Shown piece after piece: positions 12,120 through 24,400 of a stretch of DNA of 64,000 bases. How positions within the stretch are numbered: the first letter of the stretch is position 1; each line of letters opens with the position of its first letter. The position numbers and the translations under genes were made by a program. The DNA comes from Choristoneura fumiferana (taxonomy: Eukaryota > Arthropoda > Insecta > Lepidoptera > Tortricidae). Under the pieces are notes generated by a model. It saw only the letters and a list, made by a program, of their open reading frames with translations, had not been told where the DNA came from and ran no database searches. The DNA is taken from the NCBI RefSeq assembly GCF_025370935.1, contig NC_133494.1, positions 7,372,596 to 7,436,595 of the forward strand, given 5' to 3'.

Positions 12120-13734
12120 AAAAGTATGAGAAGATAAGTGCTAGCTCTACCTCTCTTATAATGATCCACTTAGCAAATGTGACAGGTTTGTTGTTTTATG
12201 AAAGGTTAATTTTAGTAGTGTAAGGAAGTAATTAATGCGTTAACATTCTTGATCATATTGACACGTGTAAAATGAGTTGTATAATAATGTAATAGCCTTA
12301 GCTCTAAAATTAGTAAGTATAATTATATCGGCGAGAATCCATTAAAGGTAGATTGATCGAAGGAAATAATAATATGATATAGGATTGAAATACGAGTATT
12401 TATGTTTTAAAATTTGCATGGGTCAGAGCGCCAAGTGAACTAATATGGGGAAAGAAGTTACTTAATTATTTAAAAAATGTGTCAGACGGTGACTGTGTAT
12501 CTAAAACGGTGAGGTTATTTACAAGCTTCTATTTAACTTGCAGTGTTTGCTAGTATGTATGTTTCTTTAAGGTCAAATTTGACCCACTACTTGTGGTCAG
12601 ATTTATTTGAAATTTTGTGCGGATAATTTAGTTAGGGTAACAGTCAATAAGCAGCGAAAAAGCTTGGAATAAAAATTTAACATATTAAAGACTCATTTCT
12701 TATCCCATATGTTATTTATTGGTATGACCCAGTACCGCTCGTGCTCAAAGAACTGTCACACAATATTAGTGAATGAGATACCCAGTAGGTTAATACTAAA
12801 CTAGCAAGTGTTAAGAGGGCGTCCTAAGGGAGCTTTAGAAGAGCTCCCCTGACAGCCGCAACGCTTAAGAGTTAATTTCTACGTTCAGACGAATGTGGTC
12901 GTATTGTCACTAACACGAGTGGCTTTAGAGAATTTATTATGAGCTAGGTGTTTGTTTGGTGGAGGTGATGGGTGATGTTTTTTTTTCTATCCAACCTTTG
13001 TAGTGTGGGGTATCTTTGGATAGGTAAAACCATTAGGGGCTGCTAAAACGATTTTTTTCGATTCAGTTATTTGTTTGCAAAATAATTCAACAACAAGTGC
13101 AAAATTTCATTAAAATCGAGCGTCCCCCGCCCCTCTAAAATCTAAACCGGTCTAAAAAATTCAGGATGGTAGTAAGTATAGCAAACTTACAAGCAAAACT
13201 TATTAAAATTAGTATTTAAGAGTAAATAGCAGCCTAAGGTATAAAATATAACTTATTTTTTTCGTAATGGCTACGGAACCCTATTTCGAGCGTATCCGAC
13301 ACGATCTTGGCCGGTTTTTTTAAATTGTGTTTTGTTTCTTTTCTTTTGTACAAAAAGTTAGATACTTGCCGCGTGTGCTTGTCCAAATCAATAGGCAACA
13401 CCAAAAGTAGATCAAAATATACCAAAGCGACGCAGATAATTACGAGTAGTACGAGATAACGATGCCTCATTCATCTTCCACGCAACACACTTGCAAATGC
13501 GTTCGTCGTGTAAACCCAACTTGCTAATTACTAACCAACGTATACGGGACTAATATGTAGTTGTTTCACGTGTCACATTGCCACTGCTTGGCATGAGAGG
13601 TATAGTCGTAAATTTATAATGGAAGACGTGATAATGCTTCATTTACGTGTCTATATGTCCTACTAATATTATGTTCGAGAGAGTCGAGACCAAATACCAA
13701 AAATACCTCTAATACCAAATTTAACACAGAATCC
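12120..13734. other. No recognisable gene
   Basis: AT-rich sequence, present again at about 35280-36867. A common lepidopteran snippet (ATGGCTACGGAACCCTA...) lies near 13265. Open frames are short and differ between the two copies because of indels, which argues against coding. Confidence 0.5.
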
Positions 13735-13939
13735 CACTAATACCTGTTATAAATGCGAAAGTTTGTATGTCTGTTTGTTTGTTACTTCATCACTTCTAAA
13801 CCACTGAACCGATTTAAATAAAATTCGTTATACAGGTAGTTTGAGTCCCAGAGAAGGACAAAGGATAGTTTTTATCCGGAAAATTGCATAGTTCCCGCGG
13901 GATAACGATAAACGAATTCTGCGCGGACGGAGTCACTGT
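13735..13939 (+). repeat. Dispersed repeat (GCGAAAGTTTGTATGTCTGT family), cut by the gap
   Basis: CCCACTAATACCTGTTATAA, GCGAAAGTTTGTATGTCTGT, CCACTGAACCGATTTAAATA, GGATAGTTTTTATCC and GCGCGGACGGAGT match 36868-37074 and 41083-41290. This kind of repeat is very common in Lepidoptera. The end is lost in the N run. Confidence 0.7.
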
Positions 13940-14039
13940 NNNNNNNNNNNNNNNNNNNNNNNNNNNNNNNNNNNNNNNNNNNNNNNNNNNNNNNNNNNNN
14001 NNNNNNNNNNNNNNNNNNNNNNNNNNNNNNNNNNNNNNN
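13940..14039. other. Assembly gap, 100 N
   Basis: Exactly 100 Ns, the usual placeholder for a scaffold join of unknown size. Frames that appear to run across it are meaningless. Confidence 0.98.
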
Positions 14040-14257
14040 GCGGTTCTGTATTTTAAGAGGGGAGAAAATCCAATAATCATTTATATCGTTTAAACAAATT
14101 ATTGTTAAGATGGACGAGCCGTCATAGTGACGTTTTATTTTTGACACTAATAATGTTATTAGTGACTACCGACTGCCCCCCGACAAGCTTGCTAAATCCT
14201 TAGCATGTTATATTAATTCCGTATTCGGAAATCACCCCCCCCCCCCGGCCCTGTTAG

Positions 14258-15436
14258 GACGACACCTTCAAGCGCGAATGTGTCTTTAAACTACCTACAC
14301 CGACAATAGAGAAGCAAAGTAGTCTATCATTTCTACATCAAAATATAAATCGCTTCACTGGCAAAATATTAGATTTAGAATTACTCTCTGAAAAGTTAAA
14401 CTTAGATATTATCTGCTTAACAGAAACCTGGCTAAAAAAAGATTCAATGCAATTTAATGTACATAATTATGCAATAGCCAGCGCCTTCTGCAGAGAATCT
14501 GCAGCAGGTGGCGGGTCTCTCATATTAGTGAAAAATGGTTTAAAGTTCAAAGAACGCAAAGACCTGTCCAGCCTTTCTGTTGAACGTGTATGCGAGATCG
14601 CTTCTGCGGAAACGGAACAGTATTTAATTTTATGTATATATAGACCACCAAACTCGAGTATTCCTTTGTTTATAAATACTATGGAAGATGTTCTAAGGAA
14701 ATCAGTAAAACGTAATAAAGCGCTGGTGGTCTGCGGGGACTTTAATATCGATATTTTATCACAATCCGTTGAAAAAGACCAGTTTATTTCTGTTTTAAAA
14801 TCTTTTAATTTAAATTTCTTATTTAATGAACCCACCAGAGTCACAACCACTTCGGCCACATGTATTGACAACATTTGGTTAACTTGTAAGTATTTAGAAA
14901 AAGCTGTTATCAGTGGAGTACGATCGGATCACAAAGCTCAAACAGTGAAGTTACCTCGGGCTAGGGGCGGTGTTAATCAAACCATAGAAATTAGGCCGTT
15001 GAACAAACAAAGACTTGACCGTCTCAAAACAAACATCGCGCAAAAAGTAAACAATTTAAAAGTAAATACTAAAAATCCAAACGAAAATTTCAAGATATTG
15101 TTAAATACTGTATGCGAGGAATACGATAAAACGTGTAGTAAAAAACGTATTAAAATAGGAAACAAACTATCATTCAATGAATGGGCTACACCCGGAATAC
15201 GTAGGAGTAGGGACGTCTTATATGATCTTTATGATAAGAAATCGTGTACCACTGATGAACGTTTCCACCAGTATGTCAGGGATTATTCAAAATTATTCAA
15301 AATTATATGTAATAAAGCAAAAGCAGCCCATGTAACTAATAAAATTAAGTCCTCTGATGATAAAATTAAAACAGTTTGGAAAATTATAAATACTGAAACG
15401 GTCGACGTAAGAACGCGGAGTCCTCTATATCATTAA
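14258..15436 (+). pseudogene. LINE ORF2, endonuclease half
   Basis: Open from 14258, with the first ATG at 14447. Before that ATG the frame already reads the endonuclease start (FLHQNINRFTGK, then DIICLTETWL), so the true start is upstream. Further landmarks are YRPPNSS, VCGDFNID and SGVRSDHKA, the metal-binding Asp/Asn/His pattern of the exonuclease-endonuclease-phosphatase fold, which nicks target DNA for target-primed reverse transcription. The frame ends in TAA because of a shift near 15420; the +1/-1 frame continues the protein. Confidence 0.85.
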
Positions 15437-17130
15437 AGATTAACAACGTATTAGAAACGGACGCGGTTAAAGTAGCTAACGAGTTTAATACCTACTTCTC
15501 TAAAATCCCCATCGAAACGACAAAATGTCTCGCGTCTTCCTCAAAGTTAGCTGAATCGCTCTTAAAACAAAATGTATCTATTCCAAACTTAAGTAATTTT
15601 AAATTCACGCATGTCTCTCCCTGTGACATCATTAAGACTTTTAGATTATTGAAAGTAAAAAAAACGGAAGACTTGTGGGGCGTCTCAGTTAAGGTTCTAC
15701 ATTCCATTTTAGATGTCGTTGCTCCAACTTTAGCATTTATATTTAATAGCTGTATAGATGAAGGCGTATTTCCAGATTTGATGAAATATAGTAAAGTAGT
15801 TCCTATTTTTAAATCAGGTGATAAAGATAATCCCTCTGATTATCGTCCTGTGTCCATCCTATCAGCGTTTAGCAAAATATTCGAAAAAATAATGCTGACG
15901 CAAATGATCTCGCATTTTAATACCCATAAAATCATGCATCCACAGCAGTTCGGATTCACAAAAGGCAGGTCTACTACAGACGCGGGTCATAGTTTAGTTA
16001 AATTCATATTGCAAGCTTGGAGGAATCACATGACGCTATAGGTGTATTCTGCGACCTTTCGAAAGCTTTTGATTGTGTGGATCATGATACTTTAATTGTA
16101 AGTTAAATTTTTATGGCATTCGTGGCCTCGCTTTAGAACTCATTAAATCTTACCTCACACAAAGAAAGCAAAAGGTAGCGATTAACGGAACGGTCGAAAT
16201 GGGAGTGCCTCAAGGATCCATTCTTGCCCCATTCCTGTATCTTATTTATGTAAATGACCTTACTTATATGGTAAGCCAAAAGTCGGGTATAGTTATGTTT
16301 GCTGACGACACGTCTTTACTGTTCAAGGTTAGTAGAAAAGATACCGACTTCATTGAGCCCAATGAAACCCTGTCCGTGATATCCGCATGGTTTGCTGCCA
16401 ATAATTTGTTACTAAATCCTAAGAAAACTAAATGTATTAAATTCTCGTTGATAAATTCATCTAGCTCGAATTCAGTTTCTAATATAAAGTTAAATGGTCA
16501 AACTATTGAATTTGTAAAATCAACAGTATTTTAGGAATAACGCTCGATTCTAAACTACAGTGGGGACCTCACGTCACAGCAATCGCGGGTAGATTGAGCT
16601 CTGCTGCTTTTGCAGTTTGGAAAATACGGCAGCTAACCGATGTGGCGACGGCACGGTTGGTGTATTTTGCTTACTTTAATAGCATTTTTTCGTACGGCCT
16701 ATTTTTATGGGGATCTGCTGCACATTGAGTCATTTTTATCTTACAAAAGAGAGCAATTAGAGCAATTTATAATTTGAAGACGCGTGAATCTTTAAGATCT
16801 TTTTTTAAGGAAACAGATATCCTAACCCTGCCGTCGCTTTATGTTTTTGAAATAATCATGTATGTTAGGAAGAACATATGTGATTTTCCCACTAACGTCG
16901 ATAAGCCAAAGGCTACTAGAAACACAGGGAAGCTTAAAGTTCCATCTTACAGACTGGCTAAAACCAAAAAGTCTTTTCTGGGAAATTGCATACGTTTTTA
17001 TAATAAAATTCCAAAAAATATTATAAATGAAACGGATACAAAATTCAGATCTATTGTCAAGAAGACATTAATATCAAAGGCGTATTATAAAGTTAATGAT
17101 TATATCATGGACAGGGATATTTGGAAATAA
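15437..17130 (+). pseudogene. LINE ORF2, reverse transcriptase half
   Basis: Pieces of one protein in shifted frames: 15437-16041 contains VVPIFKSGDKDNPSDYRPVS and QQFGFTKGRST; about 16042-16110 contains AFDCVDHDTL; 16199-16534 contains GVPQGSILAP and the catalytic FADD at 16298-16309; 16774-17130 is the C-terminal tail that ends in TAA. All RT landmarks are present, but the frame is broken several times, so no full enzyme can be made from this copy. Confidence 0.85.
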
Positions 17131-17398
17131 TTCCGATCCGCATTAGCGATCCCTTCAAATAGCGAACCTACTGTGTTAAAAATAAAGTTGTGTTAAATAC
17201 TGTGATGTATACATATCATTTAATAATATTTGTAAATCTGTTTTAAAAAAAATATATATATACCTCGTTGAGTTTCTTGCCGGATTCTTCTCAGCAGAGG
17301 TTTTTCCGAACCGGTGGTAGATTTTTTTTGACATTCATAAGTGCTTGTTATAGCCTAAATTGAATAAAGATATTTTGACTTTGACTTTGACTTTGACT

Positions 17399-18224
17399 AC
17401 TACAAGGACTGATTAAATATTATAAAAATATAATTTAGCGTTAATTACTTAAAAAAAACACCTTTACCAGTAACAAATTCCCGACTACATAATTCAGTGA
17501 ACGCATTAAGTCATTCCGGGAACACTACATCATTTTCGGGAACACCACTTTTATTTGTTTTTTATTAGTAATTTTTAATATTTTTAAACGGGTAAATTCT
17601 TACAGACAAAAAGAATAAAGTTCTTGTTATAATTCTAACCACGTTTACTTTTCAAGTCATTCATATTCTCTAGTAATAGTAATTTTCATGTTTGAAATCT
17701 CGTACATATGATCATTTTGATTTTCAGTTTAATTTTTTATGGAAATATGCTCATATTTTTACATAATTTTCTTTTGTACTTAGTTAAATATAGTGAAACA
17801 CTGTAAGAAATAATAATTAACTATTGTTTTTAAGAGCGTTTCTATTTAAAAAAATAAAATTAATGTCGTTCCCGATATGACGAATTCTACTGCCGAGTTT
17901 GCTTAAAATCGCTGTAACAAAAAAAAGAGTGAAATCTGTGCGCGCCCCTTTTAAATCTATTAAGAACAATAACGTAGCAATTATTTTAAGTCTTTAATTT
18001 TGATATTCCTTTCAAAATTTTACGTGTCAATTACAAATCTTACCCCCAACCTTTCGTGGGTCTCTTCTCTCTTAATAGTTAATAGATTCTAACGAAAAAA
18101 AAAAAAACCATTAAACTGCAGTTTAACTGTGACAATGTACAGTACCTATCGAAAGTAGCAAATGTGTTATTTGCAGATTCAGTACTGTAGGTAGACTTAG
18201 GTTAATTAAGGATTTCTTTTTTAG
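17399..18224. other. Intron or flank before the first visible TOP3B exon
   Basis: AT-rich sequence with no coding similarity seen. It ends in a polypyrimidine tract and TTTTTTTAG acceptor at 18224. If TOP3B continued upstream in this contig, its earlier exons would have to lie left of the LINE, where the gap begins. Confidence 0.5.
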
Positions 18225-18441
18225 GTGATGTCTTTGTTCAAGCATACATGAAAGGTGATGTGTGTTCCCCGCAAGTGACATACAGAGCTCGATTCTCAGC
18301 CATCACTGAAAAGGATATCAAAGCAGCTATGTTAAGTCTAGTTCGACCTAACGAAAATGAATCCCGTAGTGTTGATGCAAGGCAGGAGTTAGATTACGTA
18401 TTGGGTGTGCGTTTACTAGGTTTCAAACAAATACTTTCAAG
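18225..18441 (+). CDS. TOP3B: TOP3B visible exon 1 (two frame breaks)
   Basis: Contains YRARFSAIT and SVDARQELD of the conserved core. After the last D the expected family sequence (IGCAFTRFQ, then the strand before exon 2) appears only in the next frame: one T is missing at about 18393-18395 and one A at about 18430-18433. Restoring both gives 219 nt, which makes the phase with exon 2 correct. The uncorrected frame runs through the GTGTGT donor and is misleading. Confidence 0.85.
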
Positions 18442-21400
18442 GTGTGTTACAAACAAAAGCATTTTCTATTTGAAGAATGATATCTATGAAGTTTAGCCAC
18501 AAAGTTTGTGGCTAAAAACTACTCATTTTTTTTAGTGTAAAAAATTACCTTACAATTAATAAATTTATTTTTGTTATTATAAATAAATGTTAAAAAACAA
18601 AAACACAATTATTCTAACAAACCTTAACATGACAGGTTCTCGTTGAGTTTCTTGCCAGATTCTTCTCAACAGAGGTTTTTCCGAACCGGTGTAGGTTTTT
18701 TTTTGACATTCATAAGTGCTGTTATAGCCTAAAATAATATATTTTTTATATTGAAGCGTCCACTAGAAATAATGAAATTACTGTTTTCACACTCGCAGGT
18801 AGATATGGTGACTTAGATGCAACACTCATTTCCTATGGTCCATGTCAGACACCCACTCTCGGATTCTGTGTTCAACGCCACGATGAGATCCAGACTTTTA
18901 AACCAGAGACCTATTGGGTGCTACGAGTAACTGCCTCTACTTCTGAAGGTCGAGAGTTGCCATTAGAGTGGAAGAGAGTGAGGAGCTTTGATAAGGACAT
19001 TGCTAACATGTTTCTGTCGGGCATTAAGGAGATTAAAGAAGCTCAGTAAGTTATACATTTAACATAAATAAAGTTGACAATTGGGTCGGGCTCTGAAGTG
19101 TTTCAATCACGGCTTTCCGTGAGTTATGAAAATCTAAGAATAATGTCATAAACTGAAATCAATTAAAATTTTGGGACCACACACTAAACATGTGTAGTGA
19201 TGGCGATTTTTAGTTGACAGACTATTATTAGTCAATTACAAGAAAATTTCCTCTGTATAATAAACAAGCAGTCATTAAAAATATATCTTAATAATTAATG
19301 TTAATTCTGTCAACAGAGTGATAGCTGTCCAGGCTAAAGAGAAAATCAAGGCTCGACCAACTGCTCTGAACACTGTCGAGCTAATGAGAGTAGCTAGTGC
19401 TGGTTTGGGTATGTCGCCGCATCAAGCTATGCAGGTTAGTTTTAATGTATGACACCACGGTAAACTAGGTTTGTTCTCTATCCTGTGGTAATTTTTAATT
19501 TTAAGTTCACATCATGATTTCATTGGAAAAGACCCATTTGTTCCAATTTATTGGTAAAAGCACAATACTATTGTAGATAATAGTAATTTATTTCATTTCA
19601 GGTGGCTGAGCGTCTGTATACACAAGGTTACATTTCATATCCGCGTACAGAAACCACGAGCTATTCGGAAAACTTTGATTTAATGTAAGTTTTTAAGAAC
19701 ATTATGTTCCATCAACCAAATAAGTGGTCTATCAATTTTTAAACAAGTTCCTATCAAATGAATATGTTGCTAAAGTCGAACTTTCAACAGATACGTCTAT
19801 TGGCGTTATTGTTTTATGAAATGCAAACGATTATCAACTTTAGAGTGGTAGACCACATATTTGGCTGATGGTACATTATTACAATGTTTTAGTAAGTGAA
19901 ACTGCTACAAACTGATTTCTTAAAAAAAAAACATAAAATATGTATTACCTTAGGTTTTAGAAAAGCTGTCATGTCCACAACACTGACAACCCATATATTT
20001 GTATCAAATATTATGTGCAATAGCACCTATGTTCTCTGTATCCTGTATCTGTGTCCTCAAAGCTCTAACGCCACATTGCAGCTTTTTCTGAAGACTTTGG
20101 TCTGGTCTTTTAAGAATTCGTTTATCATGGGTCCGTGAAATCTATGCAAGTTTCTGGGATAGATACAAATTATTCTGTCTTTCCTTGGGTGTCAAACTAT
20201 TTCCATACCAAGTTAAAAAACTTTGCTACTGTATTTTCTCAGGTGTCTATTGAACATAATTTAAGTGTGTCTGGCAGGGGGTTTGGTTACAAGTTACAAC
20301 CCTACAAAGTGTCTGGCTATGAAGAAAGTGATTTCATCATTCCGAATAAACTATATAAAAATTGAATTGTATACTATAACGAATTTGAAGCAAAATTTTA
20401 TGACTTTTTTTTTTGTTAATACATGATATTTATCAGTCTCTAATATTCGAACTTTATAGTTGGAGATCGTTCTTCTTAGTTCCATATATAAAAAAAAACT
20501 TTCAGCATTTATACAATAAATTCTGTTGTTGGCTCTTGGTCCATTAACAAAAAGCTTGTAAAAACTGTTAAATATATTCTTGCCCATTTTTGGTAAATTT
20601 TGAGAGCTAAAGATAGTGTGACTGTAAACATAATCAATTATTATGTTCAGGGGCACTCTCCGCCAGCAACAAAGCTCGTCGAAATGGGGCGCCGAAGTAC
20701 GTGCGCTTGTAGCCAACGGATCAACAGCCTAAGAAAGCCACGACGCCGGTGTGACCATCCGCCCATCACGCCTATGCGAGCAGCCTGTAAGTACATTTAC
20801 AGCTTGAGAGTTGTCGACTCGGATTGACAAATTTTTTACGCTCTTCAGTTTGATGTGCATTTCGTTCGAGTATACCGTACCCTTGACGAAATTAAATATA
20901 GACTATTCAGTTCAAAGACCACTTTTTGGTTTATTTTTTGGTTTGTTATGACAAATAACTTCAATAATGTGTCAGATGTTTAAAATCACAGGCTTGACCG
21001 TGAGCTTCACATTTTGAGGCCGGGTTTTTTTCTCAGTGCCAGTTCTTGTTCTATTTAGCTTTTCCAGCTTTTTTGCTTCATTTAAATTGTCACCAAAAAT
21101 ATATTTTCCTACTGCTACTGGACACACTATATCTTTTGTTGGTTTGTTTAGAGCGAACTGTAAAAGACTGCGACGTGATACTGGTTCACTATAGAAAATA
21201 TCGCATACCATGCGCCTGGCATCACTTATAATTTTTGTCACTTCCTTGTTCTCTTTTTGCATAATTAATATGACAAGTGCTCTCCTTAGGCAGCCTGCTG
21301 CTTGCTTGACCCACGTCGTTTCGGTTGTTAAATTGCTCTGTCCCTTTTAAAAACTGGTTCTGAGACTGCAGCTTTTATTTCTGGATTAAGAAGGGGGGCT

Positions 21401-24400
21401 TCAAGGAATGTGCAGCTCTCAGGAATTAAGTATTCTGGTTTAAAACGTATTAGAATCAATCCTTAAAGTTAAAACGGGAGGGGGGTAGAGAATTCTTCTT
21501 GGTTTCCTAACCAGCTCTCTTTGCCCCCAGCGGAGTCGGAGCTAGAAGGCGACATGTGGCGTATCTACGACTACGTGACGCGTCACTTCATCGCCACTCT
21601 GTCACGGGACTGCAAGTATCTCTCCACATCTATCACGTTCAAGATCGGCACTGAGACATTCACTTATACCGGGAATACCCTCGTTGATGCTGGATATACG
21701 GAGGTCATGCACTGGCAGGTTAGTTCATCAGCATCCCCTCCTACATACGTCCACTGCTAGGCACATCCTCTCAAAATGTGAGAGACCCAGTGTGGATTGG
21801 GAACTTCACCCACATCATTGAAATGCTTCGCAGATTTGTGCAGGTTTGTTTTCACTGACGATGTTTTCCGGGCCTTCACTGTAAAACTCGTGGTAAATTT
21901 CAGATGTTATTTCGCCATGAATTTCGAAAAACCCAGAGGTGCGACGCCGGATTTGAAACCACGATTCTCTGCTTGAGAGGCCATAGGTTTTGACCTATGG
22001 CTAGTGGTTTGCCACTAGGCCACCACAGCTTCAATACTTCCTAGTTCCTGATAAATATATATAGCTCCTGGCCGATTTCGGCTCCAGCGACTGCTAAAAC
22101 TATTGGGCGAGAGGGCTAAGGTTGCTTGCCCGTTCATGTGCCCTTAAATGACTGACAAAACTAGAATAGTAAAGTCTACATCTACTTTTTTCAGGCCTTT
22201 GGGAAAGACGAGTTCGTGCCTTTGTTGGCAGTCGACGATATGCTGCGAGCCCACGACCACAGGCTGGTGGAGTGCCAGACTTCTCCGCCCGACTATCTTA
22301 CTGAATCTGAAGTGAGTAAGCTACCCACATCCCAAACTTGGCACTGGCACTGCTTTGGAATAATCTAGTGAGAAGTGCGACATTAAAGTGCTATATTGTA
22401 CGTTGCTACGACCGGATGGCCACGTGGTTAGAGAACTTGACTACGAAGCTTAAGATTTTGCAGGTGGTAGGACCTTGTGCAAGGTCCGCCCGGATTGCTA
22501 CCACCATCTTGCTCGCTAATCCTGCCGTGAAGCAGCAGTGCTTGCACTGTTGTGTTTCGGCGTGGAGAGTAAGACAGCCGGTGAAATTATTGGCACTTGA
22601 GGTATCCCATCTTAGGCCTCTAAGTTGGCAACGCATCTGCAATATCCCTGGTGTTGCAGATGTTTATGGGCGGTGGTGACCTCTTACAATCCGGAGACCC
22701 ACTTGCTCGTTTTCCATCCAGTGGAATAAAAATGAACAAAAGGTTCCGGGTTTCGAATCCGTTGCCTAATGTCCATAGTACAAGCATTGATTAGTTGGGA
22801 CCAGGTCAATTGGTGTCATGTGTCCCTGATATTTATTTATTTATTGTCTCTAAAGTCCTGAGAAAATATTTAGTGCAGTGCGAGAAGAAGACAGCGGATA
22901 TCGTACTAGGATAACACGCGCTAGAGGCACTGATCCGTAAAAAAACCATGGCCAGATACTACAAAACACAAAGGCTTTATAAAATTTCAAATGTGATTTC
23001 GAAAAACTCAAGAGTCCTGTGCTTATGAGGCCATAGGTCAAACTATTAGGTCACCACGGCTTTATCTGGCGCATATCAGTCTATCGATTGTTTAATGAAC
23101 TATAAACCATTACTGTCTGCTTAGGTCGCGGGTGAGCAAAATATTATTGTTCACAGTTCATTGATATGGACCTCCGCAAAGTACCGCCTGATTCAATAAA
23201 TTATCGATTATTTGTTTACAATACTAGTTGTGTTCGATTCTCAGGTGATCACTTTGATGGAAAAGCACGGTATCGGCACCGATGCGTCCATCCCAGTGCA
23301 CATAAACAACATCTGTCAGAGGAACTACGTGACGGTCGGCAGTGGACGAAGACTGGTGCCCACTAATCTGGGTATTGTGCTTGTGCACGGATATCAGAAG
23401 GTGTGACTAGCCAAAGCCAATCGTCGGTGATACTGCAATACCGCGTAATTAGCTTTTTCCATAAGGTATAATTTCCACTGTACTAACAGTACTTGACATT
23501 GTACTGTTCTGACAGTGAAAATTAGACCTCATCGAAAATGCTATTTACGCGGTTTTGCAGTATCACCGACGCAATAATTTATAGAGTACACACACAATGT
23601 TTAGTATTTTAGTGCATTTCTTTCTAGCTGACCTAATGGGAATAAGACGGAACGACAAGTGAGCTTCTCTCGCAAATTAATATAGAAGATAAGACAAATT
23701 TTACTCAAACACGCACATTGAAGGCGTATATACCATGGTGCACGGTATGTGTGCCTCACAAGAAAACATAACTTGCGTACAGGTAGAGTCTAGCACTCCG
23801 GTCTAAAGAACCGAATTGGATTCTTAATAGTCGATTTTCCATAATACATACGTTAGTGTGTATTAAATTATGACTTAGGTCAGAACTAAACGTACTTCAC
23901 GTAATTTTTTCGTTTATCTAACAATCTCCCTCGTTGAAGTGGCAATGGGCAGGGCAGGCCATAAAGCACGGAGAACAGATAGCCGTTGGGACCGACAAGT
24001 TCTCGAATGGAGACAACGGATCGGCAAGCAAACAAGATGGAAGGTTGACCTGGTTAAAGCCGCGGGTGGATTCAGGCCGCTTCCAACCGAAGCAACTAAA
24101 GGTCCATGGGGGAGGCCTATGTCCAATGTAGACGTCCTAAGGCTGATATAATGATCTAAAAATCGCGTGTTCTTCTAGATTGATCCAGAACTGGTCCTAC
24201 CAACGATGCGTTCTGCAGTAGAAGAGCAACTGAATCTCATCGCCATCGGCCGAGCGGACTACGAAGCGGTCCTCTCCCACACGACAGAGATATTCCGCAG
24301 AAAGTTCCAGTACTTTGTCCGTTCTATAGAGGGCATGGATCAGCTGTTCGAAGTTAATTTCTCGTCTCTAAAGGCTAGCGGGAAAGCTTTGTCGAGATGC

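Larger units (their letters stand above)
7696..13939. repeat. 6.2-kb duplicated block, copy 1
   Basis: From CTACTTATATTTTGAATGC to GACGGAGTCACTGT this block matches 30910-37074 in the same order and orientation, differing by scattered single substitutions and small indels. It stops exactly at the first N of the gap at 13940. Contents: LINE and SINE fragments, an SDR relic and AT-rich unique sequence. It looks like the other allele of the second copy. Confidence 0.9.
14040..17398 (+). mobile_element. Decayed CR1/Jockey-type LINE
   Basis: One ORF2 in order: apurinic-type endonuclease (about 14258-14960), linker, reverse transcriptase (about 15640-16540) and the C-terminal part (about 16555-17130). 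A 3' UTR follows, ending in TGAATAAAGATAT and a (TTTGAC)n tail at 17373-17397, a microsatellite tail typical of this LINE group. At least four frame breaks (about 15420, 16030, 16100, 16535) make it inactive as sequenced. The 5' end lies at or beyond the gap; a C13 run is at 14234-14246. No target duplication can be defined. Confidence 0.85.

Noticed and set aside
13814..14147. Open frames across the N run
   Set aside because: They consist largely of undetermined bases and join two different contigs.
14467..14874. 135-codon minus-strand frame
   Set aside because: It is the antisense shadow of the LINE endonuclease domain.
19896..20365. Two plus-strand frames of about 80 codons between TOP3B exons 4 and 5
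   Set aside because: They lie in the intron, have no recognised domain, and the exon 4 to exon 5 splice is well supported without them.
22338..22679. 113-codon frame in a TOP3B intron
   Set aside because: It runs through a SINE head and repeat X; no protein similarity.
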